Positions 30,674 through 39,466 of a DNA stretch of 64,000 nucleotides are shown piece after piece. The stretch comes from Curtobacterium sp. ZW137. Lineage in GTDB: Bacteria > Actinomycetota > Actinomycetes > Actinomycetales > Microbacteriaceae. Under the pieces are notes generated by a model. That model did not search any database. It was not told where the DNA came from and worked only from the letters and a program-made list of their open reading frames with translations. Location of the stretch: positions 62,001-126,000 of the forward strand of contig NZ_RJKS01000005.1 of assembly GCF_003762905.1 (NCBI RefSeq), written 5' to 3'. The position numbers were made by a program, and so were the translations under genes. Numbering within the stretch: the first letter of the stretch is position 1; each line of letters begins with the position of its first letter.

Positions 30674-32194
30674 ATGAAGCTGGAACTCCGCGGCATCACC
30701 AAGCGGTTCGGCCCCCTGGTCGCGAACGACCACATCTCCCTCACCGTCGAACCGGGCGAGGTGCACTGCCTCCTCGGTGAGAACGGTGCGGGCAAGTCCA
30801 CCCTGATGAACGTGCTCTACGGCATGTACCAGGCCGAAGAGGGCGAGATCCTCCTGGACGACGTCGTCCAGGACTTCGACGGCCCCGGCGACGCGATGCG
30901 CGCCGGCATCGGCATGGTGCACCAGCACTTCATGCTCGTGCCCGTGTTCACCGTCGCCGAGAACGTGATGCTCGGCCAGGAGCAGACCACGTTCGGCGGC
31001 CGACTCGACCTCGCCGGCGCCCGCAAGCGCGTCCGCGAGATCTCCGAGCGCTTCGGGTTCGACGTCGACCCCGACGCCCGGGTCGAGGACCTGCCCGTCG
31101 GCGTGCAGCAGCGCGTGGAGATCATCAAGGCACTCTCCCGCGACGCCTCCGTGCTCGTGTTCGACGAGCCGACGGCCGTCCTCACCCCGCAGGAGACCGA
31201 CGAGCTGATGGGCATCATGCGCCAGCTCCGCGAAGCCGGCACCGCCATCGTCTTCATCACCCACAAGCTCCGTGAAGTCCGCGAAGTCGCCGACCGCATC
31301 ACGGTGATCCGGCTCGGCAAGGTCGTCGGAGAGGCATCCCCGACCGCGACGAACAACGAGCTCGCCGCCCTCATGGTCGGCCGCGCGGTCTCCCTCGTCG
31401 TGGACAAGGAGCCCTCCGCCGGTGGGGAGGACGCGCTCGTCGTCCAGAACGTCACCGTCACCGACCCGTCCGGCATCGTGCTCGTCGACGACGTCTCCTT
31501 CACCGTCCGGCGCGGCGAGGTCCTCGCCATCGCCGGCGTGCAGGGCAACGGCCAGACCGAGCTCACCGAGGCGATCATCGGACTCGAGCCGATCCGCACC
31601 GGGCACGTCACGCTCGACGGCAAGGAGCTCACCGGCCGGAGCGTCAAGCAGGTGCTCGACGCCGGTGTCGGCTTCGTCCCCGAGGACCGCAAGGAAGACG
31701 GGCTCGTCGGCGAGTTCACCATCGCCGAGAACCTGATGCTCGACCGCGCCGACCACAGCGAGTTCGTCCGCGCCGGCACGATCCGGGCCGCGGAACGCGA
31801 CGCCTTCGCCGACGAGAAGATCGCCGAGTTCGACATCCGTACCCCCGGCCGCACCACCGCGGCCGGCCGGCTGTCCGGCGGCAACCAGCAGAAGATCGTC
31901 CTCGCCCGCGAACTCAGCCGCGACCTGCGCCTCTTCGTCGCGGCGCAGCCCACCCGCGGCATCGACGTCGGGTCGATCGAGTTCGTGCACAAGCGCATCG
32001 TCGCCACCCGCGACTCCGGCGTCCCGGTCATCGTCGTCTCCACGGAGCTCGACGAGGTCGTGGCGCTCGCCGACCGGATCGCGGTGATGTACCGCGGCGC
32101 GATCATCGGCATCGTCCCCGCGGACACCCCGCGCGACGTCCTCGGCCTGATGATGGCCGGAGAACTGCCCGAAGGAACGGAGCTGGCAGCGTGA
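30674..32194 (+). CDS. Nucleoside ABC transporter ATP-binding protein (double ABC domain)
   Basis: 506-residue tandem ATPase energising the two permeases downstream. The first domain has Walker A GENGAGKST (35-43), a variant signature LPVGVQQRVEI and Walker B VLVFDEPTAVL. The second has GVQGNGQTEL, where the Walker Lys is replaced as usual for this sugar/nucleoside subgroup, and the canonical signature LSGGNQQKIVLARE. Closest in plan to NupA/YufO-type and RbsA-like ATPases. The start lies 6 nt after TAGACT, implying a leaderless transcript. The stop overlaps the next start (GTGA). Confidence 0.93.
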   Translation: MKLELRGITKRFGPLVANDHISLTVEPGEVHCLLGENGAGKSTLMNVLYGMYQAEEGEILLDDVVQDFDGPGDAMRAGIGMVHQHFMLVPVFTVAENVMLGQEQTTFGGRLDLAGARKRVREISERFGFDVDPDARVEDLPVGVQQRVEIIKALSRDASVLVFDEPTAVLTPQETDELMGIMRQLREAGTAIVFITHKLREVREVADRITVIRLGKVVGEASPTATNNELAALMVGRAVSLVVDKEPSAGGEDALVVQNVTVTDPSGIVLVDDVSFTVRRGEVLAIAGVQGNGQTELTEAIIGLEPIRTGHVTLDGKELTGRSVKQVLDAGVGFVPEDRKEDGLVGEFTIAENLMLDRADHSEFVRAGTIRAAERDAFADEKIAEFDIRTPGRTTAAGRLSGGNQQKIVLARELSRDLRLFVAAQPTRGIDVGSIEFVHKRIVATRDSGVPVIVVSTELDEVVALADRIAVMYRGAIIGIVPADTPRDVLGLMMAGELPEGTELAA

Positions 32195-33528
32195 GCACCC
32201 CCACGCCCCCCGAAGAGAACACCCTGCCCACCGACGACCGCATCCAGGACGTCGAGGGCGGCCCCCGCCTGATGACCGACTCCGCGGACGACACCGAGCG
32301 CCGCGCGGGCGACCGCACCGGCACCGCGCGCATGCAGGCCGCCCTGCAGGGCATCATGAACGGCTCCGTGCTCGTCACGGTCCTGGCGATCGTGCTCGCA
32401 CTCGTCGCGTGCGGCATCCTCATCGCCATCACGGACCCCGCCGTGCAGCAGGCGGCCGGCTACTTCTTCGCCCGCCCCGGCGACACGTTCCGCGCGATCT
32501 GGACCGCGGTCGGCGGCTCGTACGCCTCGCTCTTCCAGGGCTCGGTCATCAACTTCGGTGCGAGCTCCTTCGCGCAGGCGATCGCCCCGATCACCCGCTC
32601 GATCGACTACGCCGTGCCGCTCATCGCAGCGGGTCTCGGCATCGCCATCTCGTTCCGCGCCGGCCTGTTCAACATCGGCGGCCAGGGACAGATCCTGATG
32701 GGCGCGGCCGCGGCCGGCTGGGTCGGCTTCGCGGTCGACCTGCCCGCGGCGATCCACATCCCGCTCACGATCATCGCCGGCATCGTCGGCGGCGCGGTCT
32801 GGGGTGGCATCGTCGGTGTGCTGAAGGCGCGGACGGGCGCGAACGAGGTCGTCCTGACGATCATGCTCAACTACGTCGCGCTCTACCTCGTCAGCTACCT
32901 CCTCCGGACCCCCGGTCTGCTGCAGGCACCGGGCAGCCCGAACCCGATCTCACCCGCCATGAAGGACTCCGCGGTGCTCCCGGCACTGTTCGGCCCGCGC
33001 TTCGGCATCGACCTCGGCTTCGTCGTTGCGCTCATCGCCGTGGTCGTCGTGTGGTGGCTCGTGAACAAGTCCTCGCTCGGCTTCCGCTTCCGCACCATCG
33101 GTGAGAACCCGCGTGCGGCTCGGGTCGCCGGCATGAGCGTGCCGTCGCTGACCATCTGGGTGCTCGTCATCTCCGGTGCGCTCGTCGGCATCGCCGGGGC
33201 GTACCAGGTGCAGGGTGCCGTCACGAGCGGCTTCACCTCGAACATCGACGCCGGCATCGGCTTCGACGCGATCACGGTCGCGCTCCTCGGCCGCTCGAAG
33301 CCGTGGGGCACCTTCTGGGCGGCGATCCTGTTCGGCGTCCTGAAGAACGGCGGCTACGCCATGCAGGCCGCGAACGGCATCCCGATCGACATCGTCGGTG
33401 TCATCCAGGCCCTCATCGTCCTGTTCATCGCGGCCCCGCCGCTCGTCCGCGCGATCTTCCGGATCCCGCAGCCGGGCGCGCGCCGCAAGAGCTCCAAGAA
33501 GTCCGAGCGGAAGGCAGTCGCCGCGTGA
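32191..33528 (+). CDS. Nucleoside ABC transporter permease 1
   Basis: 445-residue permease with a long charged, cytosolic N-terminus (about 60 residues). The membrane region resembles the branched-chain/ribose permease family: AGLGIAISFRAGLFNIGGQG, then ANEVVLTIMLNYVALYLVSY, GENPRAARVAGMSV and a central GIAGAYQVQGAV segment. It pairs with the following permease to form the import channel for nucleosides delivered by the BMP lipoprotein. GTG start overlapping the ATPase stop. Confidence 0.92.
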   Translation: MSTPTPPEENTLPTDDRIQDVEGGPRLMTDSADDTERRAGDRTGTARMQAALQGIMNGSVLVTVLAIVLALVACGILIAITDPAVQQAAGYFFARPGDTFRAIWTAVGGSYASLFQGSVINFGASSFAQAIAPITRSIDYAVPLIAAGLGIAISFRAGLFNIGGQGQILMGAAAAGWVGFAVDLPAAIHIPLTIIAGIVGGAVWGGIVGVLKARTGANEVVLTIMLNYVALYLVSYLLRTPGLLQAPGSPNPISPAMKDSAVLPALFGPRFGIDLGFVVALIAVVVVWWLVNKSSLGFRFRTIGENPRAARVAGMSVPSLTIWVLVISGALVGIAGAYQVQGAVTSGFTSNIDAGIGFDAITVALLGRSKPWGTFWAAILFGVLKNGGYAMQAANGIPIDIVGVIQALIVLFIAAPPLVRAIFRIPQPGARRKSSKKSERKAVAA

Positions 33529-34814
33529 GCACCCTCAGCCCCACAGCGGCCATGCCCGCCCCGACGGCCGACCGCGCCGTCGAGTCCACCCGCAGCTGGA
33601 AGCTCCCGATCGCGTTCGCCGTGTTCACGGTCGTCGCACTCGTGTTCTTCGGGTTCCTGCACCGTGCCGGCGACGCCACGTTCCGGCTCGCGAACGCCGG
33701 CGACTTCGTGCAGCTGCCCGACGTGCCGCTGCCCGCCACCGGCACCGGCATCGTCGTCATCGTGGTGCTCGCCCTGGCCACCGTGTACGCGTTCGTCCAG
33801 GCCAGCCGTTACGAGAAGACCCCGCTCTGGGTGACCTCGCTGTTCGCGCTGTTCTTCGTGGTCGGGTTCCTCGCATGGGCCGCGGCCGGTGCGACGATCC
33901 CGGTGCCCGGGCTCCTCGTCGGTGCCCTCGGGCTCAGCGTCCCGCTGGTGTTCGGTGCCCTCGGCGGCGTGATCTCGGAGCGCGTCGGTGTGGTCAACAT
34001 CGCGATCGAGGGCCAGTTCCTCGCCGGCGCGTTCGTCTCCGCGATGATCGGCTCGCTCACCGGCTCGGCGTGGGTGGGCCTCATCGGTGCCCTCGTCGCG
34101 GGGGTGCTCGTGTCGTTCGTCCTCGCAGCGTTCAGCATCAAGTACCTCGTCGACCAGGTCATCGTCGGCGTCGTCATCAACGCGTTCGTGTCCGGCCTGA
34201 CCGGCTTCCTCTACTCGCAGGTGCTCTCGCCCGCCGAGCAGACGCTCAACGTCGGCATCCGGTTCCCGGTGCTGCCGATCCCGGTGCTGCACCAGATCCC
34301 GGTCATCGGCCCGGTGTTCTTCGAGCAGAACGTCATCGTGTACATCGCCTACGTCGCAGTGGCCGTCGTCACCTTCGCGCTCTTCAAGACGCGCTGGGGC
34401 CTGCGCCTCCGTGCGGTCGGCGAGCACCCGCAGGCCGCGGACACGGTCGGCATCAACGTGCTCAGCACGCGCTTCTGGAACGTCTCCCTGGCAGGCGCGA
34501 TCGCCGGCCTCGGCGGCGCGTACTTCACGCTCGGCTCCGTCGGACCGTTCGCCAAGGACATGACCGCCGGCGCGGGCTACATCGCCCTCGCCGCCGTCAT
34601 CTTCGGCCGCTGGGACCCGATCAAGGCGACGCTCGCGGCGCTGCTGTTCGGCTTCGCGTCGAACCTGCAGAACGTCCTCGGGTCGATCAACTCGCCCGTC
34701 CCGAGCGAGTTCCTGCTGATGCTGCCCTACGTGGTGACGATCTTCGCGGTGGCCGGCCTGGTCGGGCAGTCGCGTGGTCCCGCCGCGTCCGGCAAGCCGT
34801 ACACCAAGAGCTAG
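33525..34814 (+). CDS. Nucleoside ABC transporter permease 2
   Basis: 429-residue second permease, related to the previous one. Family segments are FGALGGVISERVGVVNIAIE, VDQVIVGVVINAFVSGLTGF, GEHPQAADTVGINV and GPFAKDMTAGAGYIALAAVI. The GTG at 33525 overlaps the previous stop. Longer upstream frames are Arg/His-rich artefacts of other reading frames. The N-terminal third has extra spans (VVIVVLALATVYAFV, LFALFFVVGFLAWAA) beyond the core fold. It is followed 16 bp later by cytidine deaminase. Confidence 0.92.
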   Translation: MSTLSPTAAMPAPTADRAVESTRSWKLPIAFAVFTVVALVFFGFLHRAGDATFRLANAGDFVQLPDVPLPATGTGIVVIVVLALATVYAFVQASRYEKTPLWVTSLFALFFVVGFLAWAAAGATIPVPGLLVGALGLSVPLVFGALGGVISERVGVVNIAIEGQFLAGAFVSAMIGSLTGSAWVGLIGALVAGVLVSFVLAAFSIKYLVDQVIVGVVINAFVSGLTGFLYSQVLSPAEQTLNVGIRFPVLPIPVLHQIPVIGPVFFEQNVIVYIAYVAVAVVTFALFKTRWGLRLRAVGEHPQAADTVGINVLSTRFWNVSLAGAIAGLGGAYFTLGSVGPFAKDMTAGAGYIALAAVIFGRWDPIKATLAALLFGFASNLQNVLGSINSPVPSEFLLMLPYVVTIFAVAGLVGQSRGPAASGKPYTKS

Positions 34815-34830
34815 CCGGGAGGCACGGCAC

Positions 34831-35310
34831 ATGACCGAAACGGGCCCTGCGGCCGACCACGCGGTCGCCGCCACCGCCGGGGAGGACCCCGCCACGAGCC
34901 TCCCGTCCGAACGCGACTGGGCGTCGCTCCGCGACGCGGCCACGGCTGCCATGCGGCACGCCTACGCGCCGTACTCGTCGTTCCCGGTGGGGGCAGCTGC
35001 GCTCACCGACGACGGCCGGATCGTGTCCGGCTGCAACGTGGAGAACGCGTCCTACGGCGTGACGCTCTGCGCGGAGTGCTCGCTCGTCTCGCAGCTGCAC
35101 ATGACCGGCGGCGGCAAGCTCGTCGCGTTCACGTGCGTGGACGGCGACGGGGCCACCCTGATGCCGTGCGGCCGCTGCCGGCAGCTGCTGTTCGAGCACT
35201 CGGCCGAGGGCATGCTGCTGGAGACCGTCTCCGGCATCCGCACCATCGACGAGGTCCTGCCGGATGCCTTCGGGCCCCGCACCCTCGTCACGTACCAGCA
35301 GGAGCACTGA
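34831..35310 (+). CDS. cdd: Cytidine deaminase
   Basis: Zinc enzyme converting cytidine and deoxycytidine to uridine forms. 159 residues, slightly longer than usual because of an Ala-rich N-terminal extension. The conserved CNVENASYG, the zinc and catalytic CAEC, and PCGRCRQLL are all present. The ATG at 34831 has GGGAGG 9 nt upstream. The gene sits between the nucleoside permease and thymidine phosphorylase, placing import and first-step salvage in one operon. Confidence 0.95.
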   Translation: MTETGPAADHAVAATAGEDPATSLPSERDWASLRDAATAAMRHAYAPYSSFPVGAAALTDDGRIVSGCNVENASYGVTLCAECSLVSQLHMTGGGKLVAFTCVDGDGATLMPCGRCRQLLFEHSAEGMLLETVSGIRTIDEVLPDAFGPRTLVTYQQEH

Positions 35311-35313
35311 ACC

Positions 35314-36600
35314 ATGGCCGTCGAACCGTTCGACACCGTCGACCTCATCCGCACCAAGCGGTCGGGCTCCGCGCTGAGCACGCCGGAGATCGACTGGCTC
35401 GTCGACGCGTACACCCGCGGGTACGTCGAGGACCCGCAGATGGCCGCACTCGCGATGGCGATCTTCCTGAACGGGATGGAGCGCCGGGAGATCAAGGACC
35501 TGACGCTCGCGATGATCGCGTCGGGGGAGCGGATGTCGTTCTCCTCGCTCGGCAAGACGACCGTGGACAAGCACTCCACCGGTGGGGTCGGCGACAAGAT
35601 CACCCTGCCGCTCGCGCCGCTCGTGGCGTCGTTCGGGGTCGCCGTGCCGCAGCTCTCCGGGCGCGGGCTCGGCCACACCGGCGGCACGCTCGACAAGCTC
35701 GAGTCGATCCCGGGGTGGCAGGCATCGCTGTCGAACGACCGGCTCCTCGAGATCCTGGACGACGTCGGGGCCGTGATCTGCGCGGCCGGCTCGGGCCTGG
35801 CACCCGCGGACAAGAAGCTCTACGCGCTCCGCGACATCACCGGGACCGTCGAGTGCATCCCGCTCATCGCGTCGAGCATCATGTCGAAGAAGATCGCCGA
35901 GGGCACCGGTGCGCTCGTGCTCGACGTGAAGTTCGGGTCGGGGGCGTTCATGCCCACGTACGAAGCGTCCCGGGAGCTCGCGCAGACGATGGTCGACCTC
36001 GGCAAGGACGCCGGGGTCGCGACCTCGGCGCTGCTGACCGACATGGAGGTCCCGCTCGGGCTGACGATCGGCAACGCGCTCGAAGTGCGGGAGTCGATCG
36101 AGGTCCTCGAGGGCGGCGGCCCGGCGGACGTGGTGTCCCTGACGCTCTCGCTCGCTTCCGAGATGCTCCGCCTGGCGGGGCTGCCGGACGCCGACCCGGC
36201 TGCGGCGCTGGCCGACGGCCGCGCGATGGACACCTGGCGCCGGATGATCGGGGCGCAGGGCGGGGACCCGGCCGCCGCGCTGCCCGTCGCCCGCGAGCAG
36301 CACGTCGTCACGGCGCCGTCGTCCGGCGTGCTCGTCGAGCAGCAGGCGCTGCCGTTCGGTGTCTCCGCCTGGCGGCTCGGCGCCGGTCGTGCCCGTGCGC
36401 AGGACCCGGTGCAGGCCGGGGCCGGCATCGAGCTGCACGTCAAGCCCGGCGACACCGTGACCGAGGGGCAGCCGCTCTGGACGCTGCACACCGACGAGGA
36501 ATCGCGGATCCCGCGTGCGCTCGAGGTGCTCGACGGGGCCTGGTCGATCGGATCGTCCGCTCCGGCGCGGGGGCCGATCGTGCGTGAACGCCTGACGTGA
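35314..36600 (+). CDS. deoA: Thymidine (pyrimidine-nucleoside) phosphorylase
   Basis: 428-residue enzyme splitting thymidine or uridine with phosphate into the base and (deoxy)ribose 1-phosphate. Family signatures are KHSTGGVGDKITLPLAPLVA (phosphate site) and SGRGLGHTGGTLDKLESIPG, with the C-terminal domain (QAGAGIELHVKPGD) complete. It starts 3 nt after the cdd stop. About 100 bp with no strong hairpin separate it from the next gene, which has its own -10. Confidence 0.95.
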   Translation: MAVEPFDTVDLIRTKRSGSALSTPEIDWLVDAYTRGYVEDPQMAALAMAIFLNGMERREIKDLTLAMIASGERMSFSSLGKTTVDKHSTGGVGDKITLPLAPLVASFGVAVPQLSGRGLGHTGGTLDKLESIPGWQASLSNDRLLEILDDVGAVICAAGSGLAPADKKLYALRDITGTVECIPLIASSIMSKKIAEGTGALVLDVKFGSGAFMPTYEASRELAQTMVDLGKDAGVATSALLTDMEVPLGLTIGNALEVRESIEVLEGGGPADVVSLTLSLASEMLRLAGLPDADPAAALADGRAMDTWRRMIGAQGGDPAAALPVAREQHVVTAPSSGVLVEQQALPFGVSAWRLGAGRARAQDPVQAGAGIELHVKPGDTVTEGQPLWTLHTDEESRIPRALEVLDGAWSIGSSAPARGPIVRERLT

Positions 36601-36685
36601 GGTCGTCTGTCCACATGTAGGGAGCCTCCAGGCAGTTCTCCACGAACCTGTGGGACGTCGCCTGCGAGGCGGGGGTGACCACCGA

Positions 36686-36691
36686 TAGCCT
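36686..36691 (+). promoter_or_regulatory. Leaderless -10 box of the adenosine deaminase gene
   Basis: TAGCCT, 7 nt before the ATG at 36699. It supports that ATG over an upstream in-frame GTG at 36675, which would lie inside the promoter. Confidence 0.55.
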
Positions 36692-36698
36692 GGTGGAC

Positions 36699-37814
36699 AT
36701 GAGCGCCGACGCCGCACCCACGTACCGACTGCCCGACGCGGGCGCCGTGATCAACGACCTGCCCAAGGTCTCGCTGCACGACCACCTCGACGGTGGCCTC
36801 CGCCCCGCGACGATCATCGAGCTCGCCGACGCGGCGGGCATCGCGCTCCCCACCACCGACGCCGCCGAGCTCGGCCAGTGGTTCGCGGACCAGTCGAACT
36901 CCGGGTCGCTCGTCGAGTACCTCAAGACGTTCGACGTCACCACGAGCGTGATGCAGACGGCGCACGGCCTGACCCGCGTCGCGCGGGAGTTCGTCGAGGA
37001 CCTCGTCGCCGACGGTGTCGTGTACGGCGAGATCCGGTGGGCGCCCGAGCAGCACCTGCAGGGCGGGCTGACCCTCGACGAGACGGTCGAGGCCGTGCAG
37101 GCCGGCATCGAGGAAGCGGTCGACGCCGCCGGCGGAGCGATCCGCGTCGGACAGCTCGTCACCGCGATGCGCCACGCCGACCGCGCGCTCGAGATCGCCG
37201 AGCTCGCCGTCCGCCACCGTGACCGTGGCGTCGTCGGGTTCGACATCGCCGGGGCCGAAGCCGGGTTCCCCGCCTCGAACCACCGCGCCGCGTTCGACTA
37301 CCTCGCCTCCGAGCTCTTCCCCGTCACCGTGCACGCGGGTGAAGCCGACGGGCTCGCCTCGATCCGCTCGGCCCTCGTCGACGGTCGCGCGCTCCGCCTC
37401 GGCCACGGTGTCCGCCTGTTCGAGGACGTCACCCTCTCCGACGCCGGTGACGGCTCCACGCTGGCGTCCCTCGGGGAGATCGCCTCGTGGGTCCGTGACC
37501 GCGAGATCCCGCTCGAGCTCTCGCCGTCCTCGAACCTGCAGACCGGCGCGATCGCCGCGTGGGGCGACGACCTCGCCGACCACCCGTTCGACGTGCTCTA
37601 CCAGCTCGGCTTCCGGGTCACCGTGAACACCGACAACCGCCTGATGAGCAACACCACGCTCACCAAGGAGCTGGCACTCCTCGCCGGCACGTTCGGGTAC
37701 GACCTCGACGACCTCGCCGCGTTCCAGATCAACGCCGCCCTCGGCTCGTTCCTGCCGCTCGAGGACCGCGAGGAGATCATCGCGCTGATCACGTCCGGCT
37801 ACGCGGAGGCCTGA
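36699..37814 (+). CDS. add: Adenosine deaminase
   Basis: 371-residue zinc enzyme converting adenosine to inosine, which purine nucleoside phosphorylase downstream can then cleave. Metal ligands are visible in SLHDHLDGGLRP (HxH), TVHAGEADG (the third His and catalytic-site Glu region) and VTVNTDNRLMS (the terminal Asp). GEIRWAPEQH is also family-typical. The ATG is set by the -10 box 7 nt upstream. The PTS EIIA gene begins 4 nt after the stop. Confidence 0.94.
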   Translation: MSADAAPTYRLPDAGAVINDLPKVSLHDHLDGGLRPATIIELADAAGIALPTTDAAELGQWFADQSNSGSLVEYLKTFDVTTSVMQTAHGLTRVAREFVEDLVADGVVYGEIRWAPEQHLQGGLTLDETVEAVQAGIEEAVDAAGGAIRVGQLVTAMRHADRALEIAELAVRHRDRGVVGFDIAGAEAGFPASNHRAAFDYLASELFPVTVHAGEADGLASIRSALVDGRALRLGHGVRLFEDVTLSDAGDGSTLASLGEIASWVRDREIPLELSPSSNLQTGAIAAWGDDLADHPFDVLYQLGFRVTVNTDNRLMSNTTLTKELALLAGTFGYDLDDLAAFQINAALGSFLPLEDREEIIALITSGYAEA

Positions 37815-37818
37815 TCGC

Positions 37819-38265
37819 ATGGGTCTGCCGCCGCTCTCCGACGACGCCGTCGTGCTCGGTGCGTCCGCGCCGACGTGGCGTGACGCGCTCCGGCTCGCCG
37901 GTGGCGCCCTCGTCGCGTCGGGAGCGGCGACGGACGCCTACACCGACGCCATGATCGCCATGGTGGAGGAACACGGGCCGTACATCGTGATCTCGCCCGG
38001 GCTGGCGTTCGCGCACGCACGGCCGGGATCGTCGGTGCTCCGAGACGGCCTCGCCGTCGTGACGCTGTCCACGCCCGTGTCGTTCGGGCACCCGCACAAC
38101 GACCCCGTCTCGGTGGTGCTCGGGCTCGCCGTCGCCGGGGTCGGGACGCACCTCGAGTCCATCGGCGAGATCGCGAACCTGTTCAACGACGCCTCGGTGA
38201 CGTCCCGGCTCGCCGCGGCCGGGTCCGCAGCGGAGATCCGCTCGATCATGGGGGTGTCGGCATGA
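37819..38265 (+). CDS. PTS EIIA component, ascorbate/mannitol-fructose (EIIA-2) type, orphan
   Basis: 148-residue phosphocarrier with the EIIA-2 fold. The likely phospho-His is His66 in LAFAHARPG, and the FGHPHNDPVSVVLGLA stretch is family-typical. It starts 4 nt after adenosine deaminase and its stop overlaps the EIIB start (ATGA). No EIIC permease is encoded nearby. So this pair either serves a distant EIIC or has a regulatory role tied to nucleoside use. Ascorbate-type is suggested by the partner EIIB. Confidence 0.85.
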   Translation: MGLPPLSDDAVVLGASAPTWRDALRLAGGALVASGAATDAYTDAMIAMVEEHGPYIVISPGLAFAHARPGSSVLRDGLAVVTLSTPVSFGHPHNDPVSVVLGLAVAGVGTHLESIGEIANLFNDASVTSRLAAAGSAAEIRSIMGVSA

Positions 38266-38549
38266 AGATCGTGACCATCTGCGGTGCGGGCATCGGGTCG
38301 AGCGCGATCCTCAAGGTGAACGCCGAGAAGGCCCTGTCGGCGCTCGGGCTCACGGCAGAGGTCGTGGCGGCCGACGTCGCCTCGGTGCGCGCGGTGTCCG
38401 ACGACGCGAACGTGATCCTCACCTCGCAGGAGTTCGTCGAGGCGATCGGGGACACCTACGCCGAGGTCATCGTGATCCGGAACCACTTCGACCAGAGCGA
38501 GATCACGGCCGCCGTCGAGCGGTCCTTGGGCGAGGCACCGGCGCCGTAG
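38262..38549 (+). CDS. PTS EIIB component, lactose/ascorbate (UlaB/SgaB-like) type, orphan
   Basis: 95-residue EIIB protein with the phospho-Cys at position 7 in IVTICGAGIGSSAILK, typical of the ascorbate-class EIIB. It follows the EIIA gene by overlap and is the last gene before a new promoter for pnp. Size and motif are normal, so the protein should accept phosphate from EIIA. The missing EIIC is the oddity. Confidence 0.87.
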   Translation: MKIVTICGAGIGSSAILKVNAEKALSALGLTAEVVAADVASVRAVSDDANVILTSQEFVEAIGDTYAEVIVIRNHFDQSEITAAVERSLGEAPAP

Positions 38550-38614
38550 CGGGGCGCACGGACCTGCGCTGGGTGCCCCGGAGCGGGGCGCACGGCGCTG
38601 CGCTCGGTGACCCG
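38548..38614 (+). repeat. Two 33-bp direct repeats just upstream of the pnp promoter
   Basis: Copies 38548-38580 and 38582-38614 begin AGCGGGGCGCACGG and end GGTG(C/A)CCCG, with about 28 of 33 bases the same. The first copy includes the last bases of the EIIB stop codon. The second abuts the TAGCAT box. Confidence 0.7.
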
Positions 38615-38620
38615 TAGCAT
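38615..38620 (+). promoter_or_regulatory. Leaderless -10 box of pnp
   Basis: TAGCAT, 6 nt before the ATG at 38627. Confidence 0.6.
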
Positions 38621-38626
38621 TGGCCC

Positions 38627-39466
38627 ATGGCCAGCACGACCACCGACTCCAACCCGCTCAACGACCCCGCCGTCGACCCGTTCGACGTCGCCCGTGATGC
38701 CGCAGCCGTCATCGCAGCGAAGTCCGGCATCGAGCGGCACGACATCGCTCTGACACTCGGATCCGGGTGGGGGAAGGCCGCCGACCTCGTCGGCGAGACC
38801 GTCTCCGAGATCCCCGCCGCCGAGGTCCCCGGGTTCAGCGCCTCCGCCGTCCCCGGGCACTCCGGCACGGTGCGCTCGATCCGCCTGCCCGACGGGCGCC
38901 ACGCGCTCGTGATCGGGGCCCGGACGCACTACTACGAGGGCCACGGGGTCCGTCGTGTCGTGCACAGCGTCCGCACCGCCGCCGCGACCGGTGCCACCAC
39001 GATGGTGCTGACGAACGGTGCCGGCGGCATCAAGGAGCACTGGAAGCCGGGCACGCCCGTGCTCATCAGCGACCACATCAACCTCACCGCGGACAGCCCG
39101 CTCGAGGGCGCGACCTTCATCGACCTCACCGACCTGTACTCGGCGCGGCTCCGCGCCGTCGCCCGCACGATCGACCCGTCCCTCGACGAAGGCGTCTACA
39201 CGCAGTTCCGCGGTCCGCACTACGAGACCCCGGCGGAGGTCCAGATGGCGAAGACCATCGGCGGCCACATCGTCGGCATGTCCACCGCGCTCGAGGCCAT
39301 CGCCGCCCGCCAGGCCGGCATGGAGATCCTCGGGTTCTCGCTCATCACGAACCTCGCCGCCGGCATCCAGAAGACCCCGCTGTCCCACACCGAGGTGCTC
39401 GAGGCCGGGCGGGATGCCGAGCCGGTGATCGCGGACCTGCTCGCACGCGTGGTGGCGGCGCTGTGA
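38627..39466 (+). CDS. Purine nucleoside phosphorylase
   Basis: 279-residue PNP of the trimeric, mammalian-type family. It cleaves inosine or guanosine with phosphate to base and ribose 1-phosphate. Signatures are LTLGSGWGKAADLV (phosphate loop), GARTHYYEGHGV, TNGAGGIKEHWKPG and FRGPHYETPAE. It follows adenosine deaminase functionally, completing adenosine-to-hypoxanthine conversion. Its stop overlaps the phosphosugar mutase start (GTGA). Confidence 0.94.
   Translation: MASTTTDSNPLNDPAVDPFDVARDAAAVIAAKSGIERHDIALTLGSGWGKAADLVGETVSEIPAAEVPGFSASAVPGHSGTVRSIRLPDGRHALVIGARTHYYEGHGVRRVVHSVRTAAATGATTMVLTNGAGGIKEHWKPGTPVLISDHINLTADSPLEGATFIDLTDLYSARLRAVARTIDPSLDEGVYTQFRGPHYETPAEVQMAKTIGGHIVGMSTALEAIAARQAGMEILGFSLITNLAAGIQKTPLSHTEVLEAGRDAEPVIADLLARVVAAL

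Noticed and set aside
36675..36698. GTG at 36675 as adenosine deaminase start
   Set aside because: It would place TAGCCT inside the coding region and add eight non-conserved residues; ATG 36699 fits the leaderless spacing.
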